This document shows positions 1 through 7,006 of a stretch of DNA of 13,326 nucleotides, piece after piece (position 1 is the first letter of the stretch; the number at the start of each line of letters is the position of its first letter). The stretch is from OFTM10 sp964344055 (GTDB lineage: Bacteria > Actinomycetota > Acidimicrobiia > Acidimicrobiales > Aldehydirespiratoraceae): positions 1 through 13,326 of the forward strand of contig CAYFLT010000108.1 of NCBI GenBank assembly GCA_964344055.1, given 5' to 3'. Position numbers and translations under genes: made by a program. Below the pieces are notes generated by a model, which was not told where the DNA came from, searched no databases, and was given only the letters and a program-made list of their open reading frames with translations.

Positions 1-51
1 CGAAGGCGGCTACTCAGACCAGACCAGATCCACCGTTTTCCTGACAGTCCC

Positions 52-70
52 GCCGGCCGTGACGGCCGGC
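52..70 (-). terminator. GC-rich hairpin after the methyltransferase pair
   Basis: A perfect 8-bp inverted repeat (52-59 with 63-70) encloses a 3-base loop, 23 bases beyond the stop codon of the last methyltransferase gene. No T-run follows on the - strand, so it is not a textbook intrinsic terminator. Strong stems without a U-tract are common after actinobacterial operons. A competing short G/C hairpin overlaps it at about 69-80. The terminator role is inferred from position and stem strength. Confidence 0.45.
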
Positions 71-93
71 CCCCAGGGGCGCGAGGCGGCGTC

Positions 94-1266
94 TCAGAGA
101 GGGGTCGGCACCGGCCCCATCCCCCAGAGGGTGACATCGAGGCCGAGCGCCCGGAGTTCGGTCCTGATCTCGTCGGCGTAGATCGGGTTCATCACCAAGA
201 CGAGATCGGGACGATGATCCGCCAGTTGGGCGGGATCACAGATCCCGAGCCCGGAGCCGGGCAGGTGGGCGCCGGCCTTGGCCGGGTTGATGTCGACCGC
301 CACCACCGGCTCGAAGCCACGAACCGTCGACAGCAACGCCACGGCCTTGCTGCTCGCCGCCCAAATGGCGACCCGGTCCTCACGATGGTCGTCCACCCAT
401 GCTTGCCAGCTCGCCACTTGGTCCACCATCGACGAGAAGTCCATCGGTGAGGGGTGGAGGCCGACGTCGGCGGTCGCGCCATACGACCGGGTCAGCGCGA
501 TCTCGCCCACTCTGGCGTAGGCCACGAGGTACTGGCCCTCGTACTCCAGCCGCACGTCGACCGGGTCGAAGCCGGTCCGTTCGAGCAGGCGGCGCAGACT
601 CGTCGCGTCGAAGTACGAGCAGTGCTCGTAGTAGACGTCCCAGAAGGCGCCCTCGGCCGCGATCCGGCCCGTGTCGGGCACCTCGACGTAGAGGATCGCT
701 TCGGGACGTCCTTCGAGTTCCCGGCGCACCGTCTGCAGAAACGAGTGGACGTCGGGGATGTGCTCGAGGGTGTGGCGGCACATGACGAGGTCGGCGTCGT
801 GGTGGCCCGACCCTTCACCGAACCAGTCGGCCCGGATCTCGACCGCGCCGGCCACGCCCGCCACCGACCCCGCCGTCGGATCGATCCCGATCCCCGAGCC
901 ACCGCTGCGTTCGCAGAACATCCGGAGGAAGTCACCCTTCCCGCATCCGATCTCGAGCGCACGAGCGCCCCGCAATCCGAAGCGTTGGATGAGCTCGTCG
1001 ATGATCCGCTCGGCATATGCCGTGAAGTAGCTCGAGTGCCCCTGGGAGTCCTGGTATTCGTCGTCGTAGACGACGAGTGCCGGGTCGAAGGCCGAGTTCT
1101 GTACGAACCCACAGCGCGCACAACGATCGAGCCGCAGGTCACCTCGCGACACGCCCTGCGCGGCCGCGGGACTGCCATAGATGCGGGAGTTCTCGACCGG
1201 GATACCGCCGAGCTCGATCACCGTCGAGAGGTCAGCGCTCCCGCAGCACTTGCAGTGATCGGTCAT
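94..1266 (-). CDS. SAM-dependent C-methyltransferase-like protein, downstream paralogue
   Basis: This 390-residue protein looks like the three-part sugar C-methyltransferase family (TylCIII/TcaB9 type). An N-terminal zinc-ribbon-like region carries C5, C8, C49 and C52. A class I Rossmann SAM domain follows, with motif I EIGCGKG at 105-111 and the RHTLEH segment near 164-169. The C-terminal half has the Methyltransf_14-like second nucleotide-type fold (WAASSKA near 302-308, VDINPAK near 324-330, NPIYADEI near 360-367). YYEHC at 212-216 and H77 match positions used as active-site Tyr/Glu/His in that family. The ATG start has a GAGG Shine-Dalgarno 5 bases upstream that overlaps the stop of the preceding gene, so the pair is probably translated together. 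The likely role is C-methylation of a nucleotide-linked sugar or a similar small molecule, but no sugar biosynthesis gene is visible and the substrate is unknown. It is a clear paralogue of the gene upstream. Confidence 0.85.
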   Translation of the reverse strand: MTDHCKCCGSADLSTVIELGGIPVENSRIYGSPAAAQGVSRGDLRLDRCARCGFVQNSAFDPALVVYDDEYQDSQGHSSYFTAYAERIIDELIQRFGLRGARALEIGCGKGDFLRMFCERSGGSGIGIDPTAGSVAGVAGAVEIRADWFGEGSGHHDADLVMCRHTLEHIPDVHSFLQTVRRELEGRPEAILYVEVPDTGRIAAEGAFWDVYYEHCSYFDATSLRRLLERTGFDPVDVRLEYEGQYLVAYARVGEIALTRSYGATADVGLHPSPMDFSSMVDQVASWQAWVDDHREDRVAIWAASSKAVALLSTVRGFEPVVAVDINPAKAGAHLPGSGLGICDPAQLADHRPDLVLVMNPIYADEIRTELRALGLDVTLWGMGPVPTPL

Positions 1267-1273
1267 ACGCGCC

Positions 1274-2467
1274 TCAGATCGTGATGAGTTCGGCGTTCAC
1301 GCCGAGGCCGCGAAGCATCTCCCCGATCTCGTCCAGGTAGACCGGGTTGACGACCAGCACCGCGTCGGGCTTGTGCTCCTGCAGGTGATCGGGGCCGACG
1401 ATGGGATGGCCGGTGCCAGTCACGAAGGTGTTCTGCTTGCGCGGGTTGATGTCCACGACGAACTCGATCGCGTCGGCCGAGTCCACGAGATTCAACAGAC
1501 CGACCGCCCGCGCGCCGCCACCCCAGGCGGCGAGCCGTTGTCCGGAGGCGCGACGGGTCGCGAACTCCTCGCTGACCTTGCCGATCCGTTCGGCAAGGGC
1601 CGCCACCGCCACGCGGATTCCTTCCACCACCTGCGGATCGATCGGCTGCTGGTCGGGGCCGCCACCGACAGCCGTCGCCTCGACTGCGGCGAACAGTCCG
1701 TCGAAGGTGTCGGACGCGGAGACCTCACCGAAGCCGTTGCGTTCCATCAGATGGGCGAGCGTGGCCGGGGTGTAGTAGCCGCAGTGCTCGTACATGAGAT
1801 CCTCGAACGCACCCCGGTCCAGGGCCCAGGAGAAGTTCGGCACTTCGACGTAGATCCCCCCGCCGGCCGCGATCCCGTTCCGAATGGCGTCGATCAGCAT
1901 CATGGGTTCGGGCAGGTGTTCCAGCACATGCCGTGAGGCCACGAAGTCGACCTCGTGGCCACGCAGACTGTCCGCATCCGCGTAGTCGTCCACGATCTGC
2001 ACACCCGCGTCGGCGACCAGATCGCTCACTCGCTCGGGATTGTGACCGGGTTCGAACCCGATCCCCGTGTTGTCGCCCTCCAGACACAGGTTCGCCAGAA
2101 AGCGACCATCGCCGCATCCGATCTCCGCCACGCGACGGCCACGCAGGCCGTGGCGCTCCACCAGCCCGACGGCCAGATCGTGCTCCCACTCGGCGAACTT
2201 CGGCGAGTGATGCAGGGCGTTGTCGTAGTCCTGGTCGTACGCCATGTCGGAGAGCTCGAAGGCCGAGTTCCACACATATCCGCACGCGGCGCACAGCGCG
2301 AGGTGCATGTCCCCCTTCGGGCAACCGGCTGCGTCGTCAGGAGTGCGCCACAGGAGCCCCACATGCACCGGGACCGGAGGGAGTTCGAGGATGGTCTCGG
2401 TGGCCGTACCACCACATGCGGGGCACGCAGGAGCAGGACCGGCTGAGGACTGGGGGGAATCCGTCAC
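1274..2467 (-). CDS. SAM-dependent C-methyltransferase-like protein, upstream paralogue
   Basis: This 397-residue protein has the same architecture as its neighbour. Four zinc-ligand-like cysteines lie at 15, 18, 59 and 62. SAM motif I is EIGCGDG at 115-121, with SRHVLEH near 178-184, and the active-site-type YEHCGYY is at 226-232. The C-terminal Methyltransf_14-like domain has WGGGARAVGLLN at 315-326, then VDINPRK near 338-344 and VVNPVYLDEI near 372-381. A GTG start is used, with no Shine-Dalgarno in front. A TANNNT hexamer spaced to put the transcript start near the GTG suggests a leaderless message. The stop lies 7 bases before the start of the next gene. Similarity to the next gene covers the whole length, so this is a tandem duplication rather than a domain match. 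The family is known for C-methylating nucleotide deoxysugars; the actual acceptor here cannot be deduced. Confidence 0.85.
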   Translation of the reverse strand: MTDSPQSSAGPAPACPACGGTATETILELPPVPVHVGLLWRTPDDAAGCPKGDMHLALCAACGYVWNSAFELSDMAYDQDYDNALHHSPKFAEWEHDLAVGLVERHGLRGRRVAEIGCGDGRFLANLCLEGDNTGIGFEPGHNPERVSDLVADAGVQIVDDYADADSLRGHEVDFVASRHVLEHLPEPMMLIDAIRNGIAAGGGIYVEVPNFSWALDRGAFEDLMYEHCGYYTPATLAHLMERNGFGEVSASDTFDGLFAAVEATAVGGGPDQQPIDPQVVEGIRVAVAALAERIGKVSEEFATRRASGQRLAAWGGGARAVGLLNLVDSADAIEFVVDINPRKQNTFVTGTGHPIVGPDHLQEHKPDAVLVVNPVYLDEIGEMLRGLGVNAELITI

Positions 2468-2474
2468 GATGCCG

Positions 2475-2480
2475 AGGCTA
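2475..2480 (-). promoter_or_regulatory. Candidate -10 hexamer for the methyltransferase pair
   Basis: On the - strand this reads TAGCCT, fitting the actinobacterial TANNNT -10 pattern. It lies 7 bases before the GTG start, the spacing expected for leaderless transcription. No convincing -35 is seen. A 5-bp hairpin with a 3-base loop at 2517-2529 lies between it and the preceding gene and could help separate the transcripts. Confidence 0.3.
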
Positions 2481-2542
2481 TCTGAGCCCGCGAGCCCGAA
2501 GATTGAGCGCTGTCAGCCGCTTCGAGCGGGTGGCAACGGCAT

Positions 2543-3535
2543 TCACACCGACCAGGGAACCTCGACTGCATTCACCTCCGTCGGCACCGGGAGCCGCTCG
2601 AGGAGGGAATCGAGATACCGAAGATGATCCCGAGCGGGAACCGCGACCTGCACCCGGTCCGCTCCGGTCACTACCAGCAGATCGGCGATCTCGGGTACCA
2701 CCGCGAGGTCGACCCCGACCGTGCAGACCACCAGCACGACATCACCAGCCGCCGTCGTACCGAGGAAGGCGGCAGGTCCACTGTCGAGGAGACTCATTCG
2801 AGGTGGGACCGGCTCGACGAGCCGGGGGGTCCCGACCCCCACCCGCTCGGGCTCCGTCATCAGCGTCGAGCGAAGCCAACGCTCCCTCCCGATCCGGTTG
2901 ACGGCGTGGGACGGCGCACCGGGTCGGCGATGTTCACGGACTCTCTCGATCACCTCGACGAGGGTCGGCTCGGTGGGGCGGTCACCGTGCAGGAGGACTC
3001 CGGCTTCCCGGTCGAAGCGGCCGACGCCGACCTCGAAACGCGAGCCATCCTCCCCCGTCACCACCCGCCCGACCTCGAGTCCTTCGACCTCGGCGCGGAT
3101 GATGCCGTCCTCGACGACAACGTCGGCGCCGGAGCGTTCGATCATTGCGATGAGCCCGGTGACGTCCTCCGGCGTCGGGTGCGGTTCGGAGATCGGCGCA
3201 GCCTTGGCCGGCACGATCGAACCCGAATCGAGCGCGAACACCTCGATCTCCGGGGCGAGCACGGCTACTCGACGGGCGTGGACCCGGGGATGGTGCTCGG
3301 CAATCAACGCAACCGCGGTGAGCTGGTGACGGTCGACCCAGACCAGCACGCCGCCCAGGACGGCGAGATCATCGCTGGAGACCACCACCACGGTGCGGTT
3401 CGGGCCGCGGACGGTGACCCCGAAGGGGGCGGTGTCGACCTCGGAGGCGTCTGGATCGATGCCGAACTCGTCGCGGGCGATCGCGATGGCCCGCGATCGC
3501 TCGAGCCCCGCCCGTCGGGCGGGATCGAGGCTCAC
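2543..3535 (-). CDS. Uncharacterised 330-residue alpha/beta protein
   Basis: I do not recognise the family. The protein has no signal peptide and no hydrophobic segment long enough to be a clear membrane span, so it is probably cytosolic. Its first part (about 40-110) alternates valine-rich strands with charged stretches (TVVVVSSDD near 48-56, VLVWVDRH near 63-70, VAVLAPEIEVFAL near 90-102). A middle section around 118-170 pairs a helix with VVVEDG-type strands. The C-terminal part (about 255-330) has another strand-helix set ending in EVNAVEVPWSV. No catalytic motif or cysteine cluster stands out. The GTG start lies 7 bases after the rpmE stop, with GAGGA about 11 bases upstream, so it is likely co-transcribed with rho and rpmE. 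The codon and GC character match its neighbours. In many actinobacteria prfA would follow rpmE, so the position is unusual. Confidence 0.75.
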   Translation of the reverse strand: MSLDPARRAGLERSRAIAIARDEFGIDPDASEVDTAPFGVTVRGPNRTVVVVSSDDLAVLGGVLVWVDRHQLTAVALIAEHHPRVHARRVAVLAPEIEVFALDSGSIVPAKAAPISEPHPTPEDVTGLIAMIERSGADVVVEDGIIRAEVEGLEVGRVVTGEDGSRFEVGVGRFDREAGVLLHGDRPTEPTLVEVIERVREHRRPGAPSHAVNRIGRERWLRSTLMTEPERVGVGTPRLVEPVPPRMSLLDSGPAAFLGTTAAGDVVLVVCTVGVDLAVVPEIADLLVVTGADRVQVAVPARDHLRYLDSLLERLPVPTEVNAVEVPWSV

Positions 3536-3542
3536 CGCTGCG

Positions 3543-3824
3543 TCAGTCCTCGGAATCGGCGGGCGCGGCGCCGGCCTTCTTGCGGCGGCCGTACCGCTTC
3601 TCGAAGCGCTCGACTCGACCGGCGGTGTCGACGATCTTCATCTGGCCGGTGAAGAAGGGGTGGCTCTCGCTGGAGATCTCCACCTTCGCGAGCGGGTACT
3701 CGTTGCCGTCCTCCCACGTGACCGTCTCGGTGGTGGCGATCGTGGAGCGGGTGAGGAACGACGTACCGGCGGACATGTCCTGGAACACGACGGGTCGGTA
3801 CTCGGGGTGGATGTCAGACTTCAT
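3543..3824 (-). CDS. rpmE: 50S ribosomal protein bL31, type B (zinc-free)
   Basis: This is the 93-residue large-subunit protein bL31, which forms part of a bridge between the ribosomal subunits. The opening MKSDIHPEYRPVVFQD and the FLTRSTI segment near 23-29 are typical of the type B form (often called rpmE2 or ykgM-like). Residues SHPFFTG near 54-60 and the basic KRYGRRKK near 76-83 are the expected conserved core. There is no cysteine at all, so the CxxC zinc site of type A L31 is absent. The ATG start follows the rho stop by 12 bases with only a weak GGA element in front, so translation is probably coupled to rho. The acidic and alanine-rich tail after residue 83 is variable in the family. 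Confidence 0.93.
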   Translation of the reverse strand: MKSDIHPEYRPVVFQDMSAGTSFLTRSTIATTETVTWEDGNEYPLAKVEISSESHPFFTGQMKIVDTAGRVERFEKRYGRRKKAGAAPADSED

Positions 3825-3836
3825 AGCGGATCCAGT

Positions 3837-5405
3837 CTACGAGGCAGATGCAGAGGACGCGACCTCTGCGAGGAACTCGTCGTTGGTCTTGAAGGAGATG
3901 AGTCGGTCCATCAGCATCTCCAGCCCAGAGGTCGCGCTTCCCTCGTCGCTGAGAGCGCCGAGCACTCGGCGGAGCTTCCACACCTGGTCGAGCTGCTTCT
4001 TCTCGAAGAGCAGTTCCTCGTGGCGAGTCGAGGATCCGTCGACGTCGATGGCGGGGTACACCCGCCGTTCGGCACTGCGGCGGTCGAGCCGGAGCTCCAT
4101 GTTCCCCGTGCCCTTGAACTCCTCGAAGATGACCTCGTCCATACGCGAACCGGTCTCGACCAGCGCCGTGGCCAGGATGGTGAGCGAGCCGCCCTCCTCG
4201 ACGTTGCGGGCCGCACCGAAGAACTTCTTGGGTGGATAGAGCGCGGCGGAGTCGACGCCGCCGGACATGACCCGACCGGACTGGGGCGTCTCGAGGTTGT
4301 GGGCCCGGGCCAGCCGGGTGATGCCATCGAGGATCACACAGACGTCGCGCCCTTCCTCGACCATGCGCTTGGCCCGCTCGATCGTCATCTCGGCGATCGC
4401 CACGTGCTCCTCGGTCGGGCGGTCGAACGTCGACGCGATCACCTCACCGTCCCGAAGCCAGCGCTTCATGTCGGTGACCTCCTCGGGCCGCTCGTCCACG
4501 AGCAGGACCATGAGGTGGACTTCCGGATTGTTGGCCTCGATCGAGCGGATGATGCTCTTGAGGATGGTGGTCTTCCCCGCCTTCGGCGGTGACACGATGA
4601 GTCCCCGCTGGCCCTTCCCGATCGGGGCGATCAGGTCAATGATGCGAGCCGTCATGTTGGACCGGTCGCCCTGCATCTCCATAGTGGGGCGCTCGTCGGG
4701 ATAGAGCGGCGTGAGATCGTCGAAGCGGGGCCGCTCGGATGCCTTCTCGGGGGCGGCACCATTGACGGTCTCGACCGACATCAGGGCGGGATTCTTCTCG
4801 TTGCGATTGGCCGGCCGGGACGGCCCGGTGATGACGTCGCCCTTCCGGAGCCCGAACTGGCGGACCAGCTTCACCGGCACATACGCGTCGTCGCGGCTCG
4901 CGAGGTAGCCGTTCACCCGGATGAAGCCGTAGCCCTCGTTCCGAAGGTCGAGATGGCCCTCGATCGGAATCGGCTCACCGTCCCACGCGTCCCCGCCACC
5001 ATCACGATTGTTGTCGCGGTCACGGCCGCGCCGACGACGCCGCCGGTTGCCGGGCTCGGGACGCTCGTTGTGTTCCTGGGACTGCGGCGCCGATCCCTTG
5101 CCGTCGACGTCCCCACGCTTGTCCGTGCCCTTCCCGGCGTCCTTGCTCGACGCAGCAGCGTCGTCCGCTCCCGAGTCGTCGGCGGTGGAATCCGCCCCCG
5201 ACGCCGACTCGTCGGCGCCGTCCGACCCGGCGGGAGCCTCCTTCTCGGCAGTGGCAACACCCGAGCCGTCTCCGCCGGCCGCGAGGTCCAGGATGAGGTC
5301 GATGATCTCGCCCTTGCGCGCCCGAGAGGGCGGCTTCTTCCCAAGCGTCGCAGCGATCTCTGTCAGCTCGTCACGGTCCTTGCGCTGCAAGGTTGACCGG
5401 CGCAT
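3837..5405 (-). CDS. rho: Transcription termination factor Rho
   Basis: Rho is a hexameric RNA-dependent ATPase that ends transcription. The 522-residue form starts at the ATG at 5405, where the family sequence begins and where GGAG lies 9 bases upstream; an in-frame TTG 20 codons earlier adds unrelated sequence. Domains in order are: an N-terminal helical region (1-45); an Asp/Ser/Ala-rich then Arg-rich low-complexity insertion (about 45-140, with RRRRRR at 121-126); the RNA-binding cold-shock-like fold with GYGFIRVNGY at 158-167; Walker A SPPKAGKTT at 272-280; Walker B VILD at 357-360; and the Q-loop/R-loop segment GRVMSGGVD to KGTGN (377-435). All key ATPase motifs are intact. The insertion makes it about 100 residues longer than E. 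coli Rho (419), as is usual for actinobacteria. It is separated from thrC by 208 bases and probably has its own promoter; rpmE follows closely. Confidence 0.97.
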   Translation of the reverse strand: MRRSTLQRKDRDELTEIAATLGKKPPSRARKGEIIDLILDLAAGGDGSGVATAEKEAPAGSDGADESASGADSTADDSGADDAAASSKDAGKGTDKRGDVDGKGSAPQSQEHNERPEPGNRRRRRRGRDRDNNRDGGGDAWDGEPIPIEGHLDLRNEGYGFIRVNGYLASRDDAYVPVKLVRQFGLRKGDVITGPSRPANRNEKNPALMSVETVNGAAPEKASERPRFDDLTPLYPDERPTMEMQGDRSNMTARIIDLIAPIGKGQRGLIVSPPKAGKTTILKSIIRSIEANNPEVHLMVLLVDERPEEVTDMKRWLRDGEVIASTFDRPTEEHVAIAEMTIERAKRMVEEGRDVCVILDGITRLARAHNLETPQSGRVMSGGVDSAALYPPKKFFGAARNVEEGGSLTILATALVETGSRMDEVIFEEFKGTGNMELRLDRRSAERRVYPAIDVDGSSTRHEELLFEKKQLDQVWKLRRVLGALSDEGSATSGLEMLMDRLISFKTNDEFLAEVASSASAS

Positions 5406-5613
5406 CTCCGCGGACTCCACGGGAACGTCTCCTCGGGTTGGAACTGTCCACCACGAGTCCCCCAAACCGGGTCGGGTGGTCTGGATTCATCACCGACGCC
5501 GCCAGGATCGGGCCGCTGTTCCGGCCACCGTGTCCGACGGTCACGCGAAGGCGATGCGCTGAGCGTAGCGGCTCGTCGCCCGAATCATGCTCGCCGCACG
5601 GCGTCGACGGTAT
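5406..5613. other. Intergenic region between thrC and rho
   Basis: This 208-base gap is the longest between confidently assigned genes. On the - strand it should hold the rho promoter and 5' leader, but no clear -35/-10 pair stands out. Two weak inverted repeats are present: 5511-5515 with 5522-5526 (5 bp, 6-base loop), and ACCGT/ACGGT around 5526-5540. Neither has a U-tract. The thrC-proximal end contains one copy of a 25-base tandem repeat. Confidence 0.6.
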
Positions 5614-5638
5614 TCATGCTCGCCGCACGGCGTCGACG
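5585..5638. repeat. 25-base tandem direct repeat spanning the thrC stop
   Basis: Two identical 25-base copies occupy 5585-5609 and 5614-5638, separated by 4 bases (period 29). The right copy encodes the last seven residues of threonine synthase (VDAVRRA) plus its stop codon. The left copy lies just downstream of the stop and is untranslated. This looks like a local duplication by replication slippage at the gene's 3' end. Confidence 0.9.
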
Positions 5639-7002
5639 AAGTCTTCGACCGCGGTGAGGTCGTTGGGCAGGTGCTCAACCCGCTCGGGTCGATCGAAGAT
5701 CGCCGCCAGATGGGCGGGGAGCTCCGGACGGATCCCGGTGGCCTGCTCCACCGCGTCGGGGAACTTGGCCGGATGCGCGGTGCTCAGGGTGAGGATACGC
5801 TCGCCCGGCTGTCGGAGGCGCTCCGCCGCACCCACCGCCACAGCGGTGTGTGGATCGATGAGAAGTCCGTGTCGCTCGTGAACCTCACCCATGACGCTGA
5901 TGGTCTCCACATCGTCGAGCCTGGCGCCGGCGAACTCGGCGGTGAAACGCCGGTGCTGATCGGGGGTGAGCTTCGCTCGACCCGTGGACCGGAAGGTCTG
6001 CATCAGCTCCGCGGTGGCGGGGCCGTTGTGATCGAGCAGCTCCACCAGCAGCCGTTCGAGATTGGAGGAGATCTGGATGTCCATGCTCGGTGAGAGGGTG
6101 GGAACGACCTCCTCCGCCACCATCTCCCCGGTGTCGAGCAGCCGGGTGAGAATGTCGTTGGTGTTCGAGGCGACGATGAACCGTTCGACCGGGAGGCCCA
6201 TCCGGTGGGCGACGTGGCCCGCGAACACATTGCCGAAGTTCCCGGTCGGGACACAGAACGTGAGCGCCCTGTCGTCACTGCGAGCGTCGAGCCGATTCGC
6301 CCCCCAGGCGTAGTAGACGATCTGGGCCATCACCCGAGCCCAGTTGATCGAGTTGACCGCCGACAGACGGCTGCGTTCGCGGAAGGACACATCGGCGAAC
6401 ATGGCCTTCACCAGGTCCTGGCAGTCGTCGAAGGTGCCGTCGACCGCGACGGCGTGCACGTTCGGTTCGGCGAGTGTGGTCATCTGCCGCCGCTGGACCT
6501 CCGAGGTGCGACCGGCCGGGAACAAGATGACGATGTCGACCCGCTCGCTGCCCTTCACCGCCTCCATCGCCGCCGATCCGGTGTCGCCAGACGTCGCGCC
6601 GACGATCGTGACCCGATCGTCGCGGCGGCGCAGCTCGTGGTCGAACAGGCGCCCCACCAGCTGGAGCGCCACGTCCTTGAACGCGAGCGTGGGCCCGTGA
6701 AAGAGCTCCATGAGGTGATGGTTCTCGTCGAGCTCGATGATGGGGCACACCTCGGGATGGTCGAAGGTGGCGTAGGCGTCGTTCACCATGGCGGCGAAGT
6801 CCCGGGCGTCGATGACGCCGTCCACGAAGGGGAACATCACCGCCGCCGCGAGGTCCGCATAGCGATCGGGTGACGCATCGGAGAGGCCGGGCCACTCCAC
6901 GGGCACGTAGAGCCCGCCGTCGGGGGCGAGGCCGCCGAGAAGTGCGTCGCCGAACTCGATCTCCGGAGCAGCGCCCCGTGAGCTGCGGTAGCGGAGGGTC
7001 AC
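5614..7002 (-). CDS. thrC: Threonine synthase
   Basis: This PLP-dependent enzyme converts O-phosphohomoserine to threonine and phosphate. The 462-residue length and the opening STRG-like YRSSRG (5-10), followed by LAPDGGLYVP at 25-34, match the longer E. coli/yeast class of threonine synthase. The PLP lysine is K109 in the HGPTLAFKD motif (102-110). The cofactor-phosphate loop TSGDTGSAA is at 137-145, and GNFGN at 254-258 and SINWARVMAQ near 218-227 are also conserved. The start is GTG, 4 bases after the hom stop, with GAGGG 8 bases upstream inside hom, so translation is coupled. thrB, which usually follows in actinobacteria, is missing here; homoserine kinase must lie elsewhere. The extreme C-terminus lies in a short tandem duplication. 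Confidence 0.97.
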   Translation of the reverse strand: MTLRYRSSRGAAPEIEFGDALLGGLAPDGGLYVPVEWPGLSDASPDRYADLAAAVMFPFVDGVIDARDFAAMVNDAYATFDHPEVCPIIELDENHHLMELFHGPTLAFKDVALQLVGRLFDHELRRRDDRVTIVGATSGDTGSAAMEAVKGSERVDIVILFPAGRTSEVQRRQMTTLAEPNVHAVAVDGTFDDCQDLVKAMFADVSFRERSRLSAVNSINWARVMAQIVYYAWGANRLDARSDDRALTFCVPTGNFGNVFAGHVAHRMGLPVERFIVASNTNDILTRLLDTGEMVAEEVVPTLSPSMDIQISSNLERLLVELLDHNGPATAELMQTFRSTGRAKLTPDQHRRFTAEFAGARLDDVETISVMGEVHERHGLLIDPHTAVAVGAAERLRQPGERILTLSTAHPAKFPDAVEQATGIRPELPAHLAAIFDRPERVEHLPNDLTAVEDFVDAVRRA

Positions 7003-7006
7003 GGAC

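Noticed and set aside
454..1284. Long + strand open frame opposite the first methyltransferase
   Set aside because: It is an antisense shadow created by high GC; its translation has no recognisable domain, while the - strand frame shows full SAM and zinc motifs.
5406..5465. Upstream TTG start for rho adding 20 residues
   Set aside because: The added residues do not look like Rho, and the ATG at 5405 has a well-spaced GGAG.
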